Part shown: positions 9,922-18,066 of the stretch, in pieces
Layout: every line of letters starts with the position of its first letter
How positions within the stretch are numbered: position 1 is the stretch's first letter
Assembly: GCA_026417295.1 (NCBI GenBank)
Contig: JAOADN010000023.1
Coordinates: forward strand, 1-34,245
DNA: 34,245 bases
Direction: 5' to 3'
DNA from: Paracoccaceae bacterium
Lineage (GTDB): Bacteria; Pseudomonadota; Alphaproteobacteria; Rhodobacterales; Rhodobacteraceae
The notes under the pieces: generated by a model
The model's database searches: none
What the model was told of the DNA's origin: nothing
What the model saw: the letters and a program-made list of their open reading frames with translations, nothing else
Translations under genes and position numbers: made by a program

Positions 9922-10853
9922 TGGATTTCGGCGCGATCAACCCGGTCGTCCTTGTCGCCTCGCTGATGGTGGCGGCGGTGCCGATCATGCTGGCAGCGAT
10001 CGGCGAGCTGGTCGTCGAGAAGGCGGGGGTGCTGAACCTCGGCGTCGAGGGGATGATGATCATGGGCGCGATCTGCGGCTTCATCGTCGCGGTCAGGACA
10101 GGCAGCCCGCTGGCGGGCTTTGCGGGGGGCGCGCTGGGAGGCGCGGTCCTGAGCGCGATCTTCGCCTTCCTGACGCAGTTCCTGCTGGCCAACCAGGTGG
10201 CGACGGGGCTGGCGCTGACCCTGTTCGGGCTTGGCCTCTCGGCCCTGATGGGGCAGGGCTACAACGGCATCAAGCCGCCGGTGACGGGGCCGGTGCCCTT
10301 CGGCCCGCTGGCCGACATCCCGGTCCTCGGCCGCATCCTGTTCAGCCACGACTGGATGGTCTACGGCTCGGTGCTTGTCGTCGCCGCGGTCTGGTGGGTG
10401 CTGACCCGCACGCGGACGGGCCTGATCATCCGGGCCGTCGGCGAAAGCCACGATGCGGCCCATGCGCTGGGCTACAAGGTCAACCGGATCCGGCTTGGCT
10501 GCATCCTGTTCGGCGGCGCGATGGCAGGCCTCGGCGGCGCCTATATCAGCCTTGTGCGGGTGCCGCAGTGGGTGGACGGGATCACGGCCGGCGCCGGCTG
10601 GATCGCGCTGGCGATCGTCGTCTTCGCCAGCTGGAAGCCCTGGCGCGTGCTGGTCGGTGCCTACCTGTTCGGCGGGATCACGGTGCTGCAACTGAACCTG
10701 CAGGCGGCGGGCAGCACGATCCCGGTCGAATACTTGTCGATGTCGCCGTATCTTGTCACCATCCTGGTGCTGGTCCTCATGTCCTCCGGCCGCGGCCGGG
10801 CAGGGCTGAACGCACCGGCCGCGCTGGGCCAGAACTTCCATGCCGCGCGCTGA
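9921..10853 (+). CDS. ABC transporter permease (YufQ-like, nucleoside/BMP family)
   Basis: This is the second membrane subunit of the importer, 310 residues. It carries the partner hallmark VEKAGVLNLGVEGMMIMGAI, then LLANQVATGLALTLFGLGLS, GLIIRAVGESHDAAHALGY and GITAGAGWIALAIVVFASW. The distribution of hydrophobic segments suits 8-10 membrane spans. The ATG lies in TGATG shared with the upstream stop. Downstream, 55 bases with a small hairpin separate it from the binding-protein gene. BPD_transp_2 membership is clear. The exact substrate cannot be read from the permease alone. Confidence 0.93.
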   Translation: MDFGAINPVVLVASLMVAAVPIMLAAIGELVVEKAGVLNLGVEGMMIMGAICGFIVAVRTGSPLAGFAGGALGGAVLSAIFAFLTQFLLANQVATGLALTLFGLGLSALMGQGYNGIKPPVTGPVPFGPLADIPVLGRILFSHDWMVYGSVLVVAAVWWVLTRTRTGLIIRAVGESHDAAHALGYKVNRIRLGCILFGGAMAGLGGAYISLVRVPQWVDGITAGAGWIALAIVVFASWKPWRVLVGAYLFGGITVLQLNLQAAGSTIPVEYLSMSPYLVTILVLVLMSSGRGRAGLNAPAALGQNFHAAR

Positions 10854-10872
10854 ACGCGGCCAACAACCAACC

Positions 10873-10889
10873 GGGGCGGCTGCCGCCCC
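10873..10889 (+). other. Intercistronic hairpin before the binding-protein gene
   Basis: The arms GGGGCGG (10873-10879) and CCGCCCC (10883-10889) form a perfect 7-bp stem with a 3-base loop. It lies between the second permease and the BMP gene and has no following T-run, so it is unlikely to terminate transcription. It could protect or separate the downstream binding-protein message. Confidence 0.5.
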
Positions 10890-10908
10890 CACCAACGGGA
10901 GAACGTGA

Positions 10909-12000
10909 ATGCTGAGAAGAACGCTGCTTGCGACGGCCGCCGCGGGGCTGGGCCTGATGGCGACGGCCGCCGCCTCTGCCGCGGCCGGAATGGACCACGT
11001 CAAGGCCTGCTTCGTCTATGTGGGCCCGATCGGAGACGGTGGCTGGACGTTCCAGCACCACCAGGGCGCGCTGGCGGTCAAGGAAGCCTACGGCGACAAG
11101 GTCGAGGTGCAGTGGCAGGAAAGCGTGCCGGAGGGTGCAGATGCCGAGCGCGTGCTGACCCAGATGGCGCTGGGCGGCTGCAACATCATCTTCACGACCT
11201 CGTTCGGCTACATGGATGCGACGAACGCCGTCGCCGCCAAGTTCCCCAACGTGATGTTCGAGCACGCGACGGGCTACAAGCGCGAGCATCCCAACGTGTC
11301 CACCTACAATGCGCGGTTCTACGAGGGACGTGCCGTCGTGGGGACGATCGCCGGACGGATGACCAAGACGAACAAGATCGGCTACATCGCCTCGTTCCCG
11401 ATCCCCGAGGTCATCATGGGGATCAACAGCTACTACCTTCATGCGAAGAAGGTGAACCCCGATGTCCAGCTTTCGGTCGTCTGGGCCTTCACCTGGTTCG
11501 ATCCGGCGAAGGAGGCGGACGCCGCCAAGGCGCTGATCGATCAGGGCGTCGACGTGATCACCGCGCATACCGACTCGACGGCGCCGCTTGCGGAACTGGC
11601 CAAGACGCCGGGGCTGGTCGGCTTCGGCCAGGCCTCTGACATGGAGGCCTACAAGCCGCTGCCACGCGTCTCGTCCATCATCGACAACTGGGCGCCCTAC
11701 TACGTGAAGCGCGTCGGTGAACTGCTTGACGGGACCTATGCGCAGACCGATGCCTGGGAGGGGATCGCCGGCGGCGAGGTCAAGATCGGCGAGATCACCG
11801 ATGCGGTCCCGCCCGAGGTCAAGGCCGAGGCCGAGGCCCTTCGCGACGCGATCGCGGCTGGGACCTATCATCCCTTCACGGGGCCCATCAACAAGCAGGA
11901 CGGCACGCCCTGGCTTGCCGAAGGGCAGGTCGCGCCGGACGGCGACCTTCTGGGGATGAACTTCTTCGTCGAGGGCATCACGGGCGCGATCCCGAACTGA
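10909..12000 (+). CDS. BMP-family periplasmic substrate-binding protein
   Basis: This is the extracytoplasmic binding protein of the importer, 363 residues. The N-terminus MLRRTLLATAAAGLGLMATA is a twin-Arg-like/Sec signal followed by an Ala-rich cleavage region near residue 26. The PBP1-BMP fold is indicated by VKACFVYVGPIGDGGWTFQH, TTSFGYMDATNAVAAKFPNV, TYNARFYEGRAVVGTIAGRM, IGYIASFPIPEVIMGIN, VVWAFTWFDPAKEADAAKAL and GQASDMEAYKP. GGGAG lies 7 bases before the ATG. It is the last gene of the operon and ends 21 bases before a strong terminator. BMP-family proteins bind purine nucleosides or related compounds; coupling to xdhABC makes a purine or nucleoside ligand the best guess here. Confidence 0.93.
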   Translation: MLRRTLLATAAAGLGLMATAAASAAAGMDHVKACFVYVGPIGDGGWTFQHHQGALAVKEAYGDKVEVQWQESVPEGADAERVLTQMALGGCNIIFTTSFGYMDATNAVAAKFPNVMFEHATGYKREHPNVSTYNARFYEGRAVVGTIAGRMTKTNKIGYIASFPIPEVIMGINSYYLHAKKVNPDVQLSVVWAFTWFDPAKEADAAKALIDQGVDVITAHTDSTAPLAELAKTPGLVGFGQASDMEAYKPLPRVSSIIDNWAPYYVKRVGELLDGTYAQTDAWEGIAGGEVKIGEITDAVPPEVKAEAEALRDAIAAGTYHPFTGPINKQDGTPWLAEGQVAPDGDLLGMNFFVEGITGAIPN

Positions 12001-12021
12001 GCGGCCGGCGGAGACGGCGGC

Positions 12022-12054
12022 GGGGCCCCGCAGGCGCGCGGGGCCCCCTTCGTT
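12022..12054 (+). terminator. Terminator of the xdh-ABC operon
   Basis: The arms GGGGCCCCGC (12022-12031) and GCGGGGCCCC (12038-12047) are perfectly complementary over 10 bp with the 6-base loop AGGCGC. CTTCGTT follows. The T content of the tail is modest, but the stem is very stable and lies 21 bases after the BMP stop codon. Confidence 0.8.
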
Positions 12055-12099
12055 CCTGCCCCCCTTTTCCCGGCGCACGGGATGTGGTGAGAGGGCCCC

Positions 12100-13170
12100 A
12101 TGGACTGCGATTTCCTCATCATCGGCGGCGGGATCGCCGGGGTCTCGGCGGCGGCGCGGCTTTCCGAGCTCGGACAGGTGATCCTGCTGGAGGCCGAGGA
12201 CCACCTTGCCCACCATGCCTCGGGCCGGTCCGCCGCGCTGTACGAGCCGCGCTACGGCAATGCCGCGGTGGTGGCGCTGTCCCTGGCTTCGGAGGAGGAC
12301 CTGCGCCGGCGCGATGTCCTGTCGCCGCGCGGGCTGCTGATGGTGGCCGGGCCGGACGACCCGCATTTCGAGGCCGAGGCGAAGGCCATGGAGATGACGC
12401 CGGTCAGCGCCGCGGAGGCCTGCGCCATGGTCCCGATCCTGCGTGCCGGAGCGATCGCGCGGGCGGCCCATGCCGACCATGCCTGGGACATCGACACGGA
12501 CCGACTGGTGCAGGGCTTCGCACGCGAGGCGCGGGGGCGGGGCGCACGCATCCTTACCGGCGCAAGGGTGAAGGCGCTGACACGGGGCGCGGAAGGCTGG
12601 CTGGCCGAGACGGGGCGCGAGGCCCTTACCGGCAGGATCGTCGTCAATGCGGCGGGCGCCTGGGTCGACGAGGTGGCCCGGATGGCCGGCGCCCGCCCGC
12701 TGGGATTCACGCCGATGCGGCGGTCGATGGCCCGCATCCCGGCGCCTGCCGGCCATGCGGTCGGCGGCTGGCCCATGGTCTTCGGCGCGGGCGAGACCTG
12801 GTACATGAAGCCCGATGCCGGCGCCCTGATCGTGTCGCCGGCCGAGGAGCACCCGATGGAGCCGCACGACGCCTGGGCCGACGACATGGTGCTGGCCGAG
12901 GGGCTGGCGCGTTACGAGGACTTCGTGACCGAGCCGGTGACGCGGCTTCTGGCAAGCTGGGCGGGCCTGAGGACCTTTGCGCCGGACCGCGCGCCGGTGA
13001 TCGGCCCTGACCCGCAGGTGCCGGGCTTCTTCTGGCTGGCCGGGCAGGGCGGCTACGGATTCCAGAGCTGCGGGGCGGCGAGCCGGCTGGCCGCGGACCT
13101 GATCGGGGGGCGGTCCGGGGGGACCGACGCGGACCTTGTGGCGGCGCTGTCGCCGGCACGGTTCGGCTGA
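12100..13170 (+). CDS. FAD-dependent oxidoreductase of the DAO (glycine/D-amino-acid oxidase) family
   Basis: This is a 356-residue soluble flavoprotein that probably oxidises an amino or N-methylamino acid. The FAD-binding dinucleotide fold is at the N-terminus (DFLIIGGGIAGVSAAARL, then VILLEAEDHLAHHASGRSAA). The second half has VVNAAGAWVDEVARMAG and GETWYMKPDAG, and near the end the DAO C-terminal signature (APVIGPDPQVPGFFWLAGQG and GGYGFQSCGAAS). The ATG has GAGAGG 5-6 bases upstream. It begins 46 bases after the terminator of the xdh operon, so it is probably a separate unit. DadA-like, glycine oxidase-like or sarcosine oxidase-like substrates are all possible; the substrate cannot be fixed from sequence. 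Confidence 0.85.
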   Translation: MDCDFLIIGGGIAGVSAAARLSELGQVILLEAEDHLAHHASGRSAALYEPRYGNAAVVALSLASEEDLRRRDVLSPRGLLMVAGPDDPHFEAEAKAMEMTPVSAAEACAMVPILRAGAIARAAHADHAWDIDTDRLVQGFAREARGRGARILTGARVKALTRGAEGWLAETGREALTGRIVVNAAGAWVDEVARMAGARPLGFTPMRRSMARIPAPAGHAVGGWPMVFGAGETWYMKPDAGALIVSPAEEHPMEPHDAWADDMVLAEGLARYEDFVTEPVTRLLASWAGLRTFAPDRAPVIGPDPQVPGFFWLAGQGGYGFQSCGAASRLAADLIGGRSGGTDADLVAALSPARFG

Positions 13171-13265
13171 CGCGGCCCAAGTGGCCGCGCCGGGTTGACA
13201 GAAATCATTCCCCGGGGCCGGCTGGCCGCGCTATCCTTATGCGGGAACGACAGCCGGAGGACGAA

Positions 13266-13610
13266 GTGAGCTATCGCGAGAAGAGCATGGGCATGCGCAA
13301 CGAGCTGCGCGCCCTGAACCGTCTGGTGCCGGAGACGTCGAGGGCCTTCGCCGCACTGTCGGCCGCAGCTACCGAGGGCGGCGCCATCGGCCGCAAGGAA
13401 AGCGAGTTCGTCGCCCTGGGCATCGCCGTGGCGCAATGCTGCGAGCCCTGCATCACCTATCACGTCGAGGCGCTGATGAAGGCGGGGGCGACGCGCGAAG
13501 AACTGGCGGGCGTTCTGGCGATGTGCGTCCAGATGGGGGGCGGGCCGGCGCTGATGTATGCCGCGCATGCGCTGGCCGCCTGGGACGAGTTCGCGGCCGT
13601 GGCGGACTGA
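13266..13610 (+). CDS. Carboxymuconolactone decarboxylase / AhpD-like protein
   Basis: A small 114-residue helical protein. The AhpD-type redox motif is present: E47 upstream of C59-x2-C62-x3-H66 (block QCCEPCITYHVEALMKAGAT). This pattern marks CMD-family peroxidase or thiol-reductase-like proteins rather than the lactone decarboxylases. The GTG start at 13266 is preferred because GGAGG lies 5 bases upstream; an in-frame ATG at 13239 would place the ribosome site inside the gene. The role is likely an alkylhydroperoxidase-like or thiol redox function. It lies 95 bases after the FAD oxidase, which would produce H2O2 if it is a true oxidase, so a detoxification role is an attractive but unproven idea. 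Confidence 0.85.
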   Translation: MSYREKSMGMRNELRALNRLVPETSRAFAALSAAATEGGAIGRKESEFVALGIAVAQCCEPCITYHVEALMKAGATREELAGVLAMCVQMGGGPALMYAAHALAAWDEFAAVAD

Positions 13611-13683
13611 GCGGAGCGGGGCCGGCGACATACGTGAGACCGGGGGGGGTGACGCGCGCGCGAAAGCGCGGCAGGATCGGCGC

Positions 13684-14484
13684 ATGCGACTGCGTCCCTC
13701 CCTTGCGCTTGTCCTGCTGCTTGCCGCCTGCGGAGGCGGCAGGCAGGAAGCGGTCGTCAGCGGGTCGGGGCCGGTGACCGGCGCGGAGGTGCGGCGCGCC
13801 AACTTCGGCGACGACAGGCCGCACGAATGGGAAGGGCGCCATCCGGGTCAGTATGCCGTGCACGGCATCGACGTCTCGCGCTGGCAGGGGATGATCGACT
13901 GGCGGACGGCGCGGGCGAACGGCGTGAACTTCGCCTTCCTCAAGGCCACCGAGGGCGGCGACATCGTCGACCCGGCCTTCGCGACGAACTGGAGCGCGGC
14001 GCGGGCGGCCGGGGTGCCGACGGGGGCCTACCATTTCTGGTATCATTGCCGGTCGGGCGCGGAGCAGGCGCGCTGGTACATCCGGCACGTCCCGCGGGCG
14101 GCGGGCGCGCTGCCGCCTGTCCTGGACATGGAATGGACGCCCTTCTCGCCGACCTGCGCCGAGCGCAGGCCGGCCTCGGAGATCCGGCGCGAGGCAGCGG
14201 CGTTCCTGCGCATCGTCGAGGCCCATTTCGGGCGCGCGGCGATCATCTACACGACGCCCGACTTCTGGGAGGAGGCGGAGCTGTCGAAGCTGCCGGGCCG
14301 GCACGAGTTCTGGCTAAGGGCCGTGACCGCGCATCCCTCGGATCGCTACGAGGGCCAGCACTGGACCTTCTGGCAGTATACGGGGACCGGGCTGGTCCCC
14401 GGGATCGCCGGCAGGACGGACATCAACGTGTTCCGCGGTTCGCCCGAGGCCTGGGCGGCGTGGCTGGCGGCACGCGCGGGCTGA
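13684..14484 (+). CDS. GH25 lysozyme-like lipoprotein
   Basis: A 266-residue exported muramidase-type protein. The N-terminus MRLRPSLALVLLLAACGGG is a lipoprotein signal with the lipobox cysteine at residue 16. The glycoside hydrolase 25 barrel follows: HGIDVSRWQGMIDW (D63), FAFLKATEGGDIVDPAF, GAYHFWYH, and PPVLDMEWTP with the D148/E150 catalytic pair. The C-terminal region is HWTFWQYTGTGLVPGIAG then TDINVFRGSPEAW. The domain is normal in length. It likely cleaves peptidoglycan between N-acetylmuramic acid and N-acetylglucosamine from the periplasmic side of a membrane. No phage genes surround it, so a chromosomal cell-wall role is more likely than a prophage lysin. Confidence 0.92.
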   Translation: MRLRPSLALVLLLAACGGGRQEAVVSGSGPVTGAEVRRANFGDDRPHEWEGRHPGQYAVHGIDVSRWQGMIDWRTARANGVNFAFLKATEGGDIVDPAFATNWSAARAAGVPTGAYHFWYHCRSGAEQARWYIRHVPRAAGALPPVLDMEWTPFSPTCAERRPASEIRREAAAFLRIVEAHFGRAAIIYTTPDFWEEAELSKLPGRHEFWLRAVTAHPSDRYEGQHWTFWQYTGTGLVPGIAGRTDINVFRGSPEAWAAWLAARAG

Positions 14485-14501
14485 GACGCGGGGCCCGGCA
14501 T

Positions 14502-14551
14502 GCGGGGGGCCTGCCCCCCGCACCCCCCGGAGTATTTGGGCCAGGATGAAG
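14502..14551 (+). repeat. Palindromic repeat copy B, between convergent genes
   Basis: The arms GCGGGGGGC (14502-14510) and GCCCCCCGC (14513-14521) are followed by ACCCCCCGGAGTATTTG and GGCCAGGATGAAG, ending at 14551. It starts 17 bases after the GH25 stop and lies before the end of the convergent minus-strand dehydrogenase. A 12-base palindrome (GCGGGGCCCCGC, 14555-14566) follows directly. The block may also act as a two-way terminator. Confidence 0.85.
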
Positions 14552-14578
14552 GGGGCGGGGCCCCGCGGGCCCGTCCCT

Positions 14579-17077
14579 TCAGCCGTCGGCGCGGATGCGT
14601 TCGTTCGCGGGGTCGTAGGGGCTGTCCTCGGTGACGACGGCATCCCAGAGCTGGCGGTTCATGCGGACCTGGAGCCGCGTGCCGGGGGCGGCGAGGTCGG
14701 GGCGCACGTAGCCCATGCCGATCTGCTTGCCGAAGGCGACGGAGTAGCCGCCCGAGGTGAGGCGCCCGATCTTCTCGCCGTTCAGGACCAGCGCCTCCCT
14801 GCCCCAGGGATCGCTGTCGGGCGGGCCGTCGATCAGCAGCGTCACGCACAGGGCGCGGATTCCGGTGCGCTCCATCGCCGCCTTGCCGGTGAAATCCTTC
14901 GACATGTCGACGAAACGGGGAAGCGCGGCCTCGAGCGGGGTCGCGTCGCGGCCGAGTTCGCTGCCGAAGGCGCGGTAGGATTTCTCCTGCCTGAGCCAGT
15001 TCTGCGCGCGGGCGCCGACGAGCCGGCCGCCATGGCGTTCCAGCGCGGGCAGAAGCAGGTCCCACAGGTGGCGCTGCATCTCGATCGGGTGATGGAGTTC
15101 CCAGCCGAGTTCGCCCGTGTAGGCGACACGGATCGCGCGGACGGGGACCATGCCGAGTTCGATGCGGCGCATGCTGAGCCAGGGGAAGCGCCTGTTGGAC
15201 AGGACGGTCGCGGGATCGGCGTCCCTGACGACCTCCTTCAGGATGTCGCGGCTTCGCGGGCCGGCCAGCGCGAAGACGCCCCACTGGGTCGTGACGTCGT
15301 GGATGTCCACCCAGCCGCCGCCCTGCGCCATGAAGTCCTGGGCCGACCTGACGAGGAAGTCGCCGTCATAGGCGGTCCACGCCCCGGCGGAGACGAGGTA
15401 GTATTCGTTCTCGGAGAGGCGGACGATCGTGTATTCGGTCCGCGTCGTGCCGGCCTCGGTGAGGGCATAGGTCAGGTTGATGCGACCGACATTCGGCAGC
15501 CGGTTGCAGGTGAAGCGGTCGAGGAAGGCCGTCGCCCCCGGCCCGCGCACGAGGTGCTTGGTGAAGGCGGTGGCGTCGATCAGGCCGGCAGTCTCGCGCA
15601 CGGCCCTGGCCTCGGCGACCGCGTAGTCCCACCAGCCGCCGCGGCGGAAGCTGCGGGTGCCGTGATCGAAGTCCTCGGGCGCGTCCTTCGGCCCGTAGTA
15701 GTTCGGCCGCTCCCAGCCGTTCACCTGACCGAACTGCGCGCCGAGCGCCTTCTGCCGGTCGTAGACCGGGGCGGTGCGCAGGGGCCGGCAGGCCTCGCGC
15801 TCTTCGTCGGGGTGATGCAGGATGAAGACGTGGGCGTAGCATTCCTCGTTCTTGCGTGCGGCATATTCCGTCGTCATCCAGGACCCGTAGCGCCGGGGAT
15901 CGAGGCTGGCCATGTCGATCTCGGCCTCGCCGGCGGTCATCATCTGGGCGAGGTAGTGGCCGGTGCCGCCCGCCGCCGTGATGCCGAAGGAGAAGCCTTC
16001 GGCCAGCCACATGTTCCTGAGCCCGGGCGCCGGGCCGACGAGGGGATTGCCGTCGGGCGTGTAGCAGATCGGTCCGTTGAAGTCGTCCTTGAGGCCGACG
16101 CTTTCCGAGGAGGGAATGCGGTGGATGAAGGAGAGATATTCCTTCTCGATCCGCTCGAGGTCGAGCGGGAAGAGGTCGGCGCGGAAGCTGTCGGGCACCT
16201 CGTAGGGGAAGCGCGCAGGCGCCCCCTTCTCGTAGGGGCCGAGGATCCAGCCGCCGCGTTCCTCGCGGACATACCAGTGCGCGTCGGCATCGCGCAGCAC
16301 CGGGTGCTGCGGGTTCGACCTGCGCCATTCGACGAGCGCGGGGTCCGGCTCGGTGACGATGTACTGGTGTTCGACCGGGATCGCGGGGATCCTGATGCCC
16401 AGAAGCCGGGCGGTGCGCTGGGCGTGGTTGCCGGTGGCGGTGACGACATGTTCGGCCCTGACCTCGAAGGTCTCGTCGCCGGGAACGAGGTTGCCCCCCT
16501 TCTCGACCATCATGCGCCCCGAGACGATCCATTCGCTGCCGGTCCAGCGGTAGGCGTCGACCTGGGCCTTCTGGACGATCTCGACCCCGCGCTGGCGGGC
16601 GCCCTTGGCCATCGCCTGGGTCACGTCGGCGGGGTTGATGTAGCCGTCCTGGGGATGGAAGAGGGCGCCGACGAGGTCATCGGTGCGAACCAGCGGCCAG
16701 CGGTCGCGGATCTCCTTCGGGGTCAGGAATTCGTGGTAGACGCCGCAGGTCTCGGCCGTGGTGGAGTAGAGCATGTATTCGTCCATGCGCTCCTGCGTCT
16801 GGGCCATGCGCAGGTTGCCCACGACGTAGAAGCCGGCGTCGAGCCCGGTCTCGGCCTGGAGCGTCTTGTAGAAGTCCACCGAATACTTGTGGATGTGGGT
16901 CGTCGCGTAGGACATGTTGAAGAGCGGCAGGAGCCCTGCGGCATGCCAGGTGGACCCCGATGTCAGGCTGTCGCGTTCGAGAAGCATCGTGTCCCAGCCT
17001 GCCTTGGCGAGATGGTAGGCGATGCCGGTCCCGACGGCCCCGCCACCGACCACAAGCGCGCGCACATGGCTTTTCAT
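14579..17077 (-). CDS. Dimethylglycine/sarcosine dehydrogenase-type flavoprotein (DAO + GcvT)
   Basis: An 832-residue FAD- and folate-binding enzyme that likely removes N-methyl groups from dimethylglycine, sarcosine or a related compound. The N-terminal FAD site is VGGGAVGTGIAYHLAKAG. GSTWHAAGL holds His45, matching the histidine that carries covalent FAD in mitochondrial DMGDH. A central FAO_M region includes YYGPKDAPEDFDHGTRSF. The C-terminal half is a GcvT-type aminomethyltransferase domain: RTEYTIVRLSENEYYLVSAG, FALAGPRSRDILKEV, RVAYTGELGWELHHP and KSYRAFGSELGRDATPLEA. The ATG has GAGGAG 8 bases upstream. It stands alone, divergent from the small gene at 17260 and convergent with the GH25 gene. 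No soxBDAG genes are nearby. The exact methylamine substrate is open. Confidence 0.9.
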   Translation of the reverse strand: MKSHVRALVVGGGAVGTGIAYHLAKAGWDTMLLERDSLTSGSTWHAAGLLPLFNMSYATTHIHKYSVDFYKTLQAETGLDAGFYVVGNLRMAQTQERMDEYMLYSTTAETCGVYHEFLTPKEIRDRWPLVRTDDLVGALFHPQDGYINPADVTQAMAKGARQRGVEIVQKAQVDAYRWTGSEWIVSGRMMVEKGGNLVPGDETFEVRAEHVVTATGNHAQRTARLLGIRIPAIPVEHQYIVTEPDPALVEWRRSNPQHPVLRDADAHWYVREERGGWILGPYEKGAPARFPYEVPDSFRADLFPLDLERIEKEYLSFIHRIPSSESVGLKDDFNGPICYTPDGNPLVGPAPGLRNMWLAEGFSFGITAAGGTGHYLAQMMTAGEAEIDMASLDPRRYGSWMTTEYAARKNEECYAHVFILHHPDEEREACRPLRTAPVYDRQKALGAQFGQVNGWERPNYYGPKDAPEDFDHGTRSFRRGGWWDYAVAEARAVRETAGLIDATAFTKHLVRGPGATAFLDRFTCNRLPNVGRINLTYALTEAGTTRTEYTIVRLSENEYYLVSAGAWTAYDGDFLVRSAQDFMAQGGGWVDIHDVTTQWGVFALAGPRSRDILKEVVRDADPATVLSNRRFPWLSMRRIELGMVPVRAIRVAYTGELGWELHHPIEMQRHLWDLLLPALERHGGRLVGARAQNWLRQEKSYRAFGSELGRDATPLEAALPRFVDMSKDFTGKAAMERTGIRALCVTLLIDGPPDSDPWGREALVLNGEKIGRLTSGGYSVAFGKQIGMGYVRPDLAAPGTRLQVRMNRQLWDAVVTEDSPYDPANERIRADG

Positions 17078-17259
17078 GGCCCCGACTCCTCAAGCGATGT
17101 CCGGGGCCCGTTGTGCCAGAGGGGGCAGAAGCGGGGAAGGCCGGGCCGACCTGTCAGGGGGGAAAAGCGACATCGGGGGCCCGTCGCGGCATTGACGGAC
17201 CGGCGGCGCATCCGGCAGCCTCGGGCGATCGGGGTGACGACAGTCCAGGGAGGTGGGTC

Positions 17260-17694
17260 ATGCCGCTGTCGGGGTGGGAAAGGACCGGTCCCGAGGACCC
17301 GGTCTACAAGGCCTGTCTTGCCGGAGTCACGGCGTTTGGCGCGGGGGCGGGGATCATCGTCGGGGGCTTCGGTTCGGTGCAGACCCTGGGCCTGTCCTTC
17401 GCGGCGGTGCCCGCCGGCATCGCGCTGGGCTTTGCCGCGGGGGTTCAGCTGTGCCCGTACTTCGCGCCCGTCATCCGCCGGAAGCTTGAGACCGGAGAAG
17501 GGCTTCTGGACCGTGAGGTCCGCGCCGCGGCCGAGGCGATGGGGGCCTATGCGGGCGTGTCGCGGGCGGACGATGCCCTGCAGCTTCTGGCGCTGACCGT
17601 CGCCCTTGCCCCCAGGACGTCGGGGGCGCCGCGCTGCACGAACCCGCCGGCAGCGGCACGCCAGCTTCTCGCGGTGGGGCGGCGGACCGCCTGA
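17260..17694 (+). CDS. Small membrane protein of unknown function
   Basis: A 144-residue protein that I do not recognise. An AGGGAGG ribosome site lies 6 bases before the ATG. The N-terminal third is strongly hydrophobic and Gly/Ala-rich: CLAGVTAFGAGAGIIVGGFG (about residues 19-38) and LSFAAVPAGIALGFAAGVQL (about 45-64) look like two membrane helices joined by a short turn. The rest is a soluble, charged and Ala-rich tail containing KLETGEGLLDREVRAAAEAM and ending in a Pro/Cys segment (APRCTNPPAAARQLL). It is divergent from the dimethylglycine dehydrogenase gene, with 182 bases between the starts. It is convergent with the next small gene, with only 13 bases between the stops. No function is assigned. 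Confidence 0.65.
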   Translation: MPLSGWERTGPEDPVYKACLAGVTAFGAGAGIIVGGFGSVQTLGLSFAAVPAGIALGFAAGVQLCPYFAPVIRRKLETGEGLLDREVRAAAEAMGAYAGVSRADDALQLLALTVALAPRTSGAPRCTNPPAAARQLLAVGRRTA

Positions 17695-17707
17695 CCCCCT
17701 GGCGGGC

Positions 17708-17968
17708 TCAGTTGCCGGCGCCGCAGAACTTGGTCCCTGCCTTCGTGTCGCAGGCCCGGTCGCTGAGCCGGCCCACTGTCCCGCGATCGGCGATCTCGGC
17801 CACCGCAGAAGGGTCGGCCGGGGCGGGACGGGGCGCGCCGAAGGGTGCGGCAAGGCGCGAGACCAGCGAGGGGCGGCCGTCGGGCGACCGTGCCGCAAGG
17901 AAGTGATCGACTGCGAGGAACGTTCCGCCGAGGACGAGGGCGAACGCGAAGAGGAAGATCCTGCCCAT
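17708..17968 (-). CDS. Small single-span or secreted protein, unknown
   Basis: An 86-residue protein, not recognised. The ATG at 17968 is chosen because GGGAG lies 6 bases upstream; a TTG two codons earlier is less likely. The N-terminus MGRIFLFAFALVLGGTFLAV is a signal anchor or a single membrane span. The remainder is Pro/Ala-rich and ends with two cysteines (RACDTKAGTKFCGAG) that could form a disulfide in the periplasm. It lies 98 bases downstream of the secreted phosphodiesterase-like gene on the same strand, so it may be co-transcribed with it. Confidence 0.6.
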   Translation of the reverse strand: MGRIFLFAFALVLGGTFLAVDHFLAARSPDGRPSLVSRLAAPFGAPRPAPADPSAVAEIADRGTVGRLSDRACDTKAGTKFCGAGN

Positions 17969-18066
17969 GCACAACTCCCGTGAGCCGGATCATGCCCCTA
18001 GGACACCAGTTTGGCCGAAACGGGACGGAGGTCGGGCGAGGCTGTGGAATCCGCGCCGGCCGGCAC

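Noticed and set aside
13195-13237. TTGACA followed by TATCCT before the AhpD-like gene
   Set aside because: The spacer is 31 bases, far from 16-18, so the two boxes cannot form one sigma-70 promoter.
13684-14484. A prophage lysin
   Set aside because: The lipoprotein signal and the absence of holin, tail or integrase genes nearby make a chromosomal cell-wall enzyme more likely.
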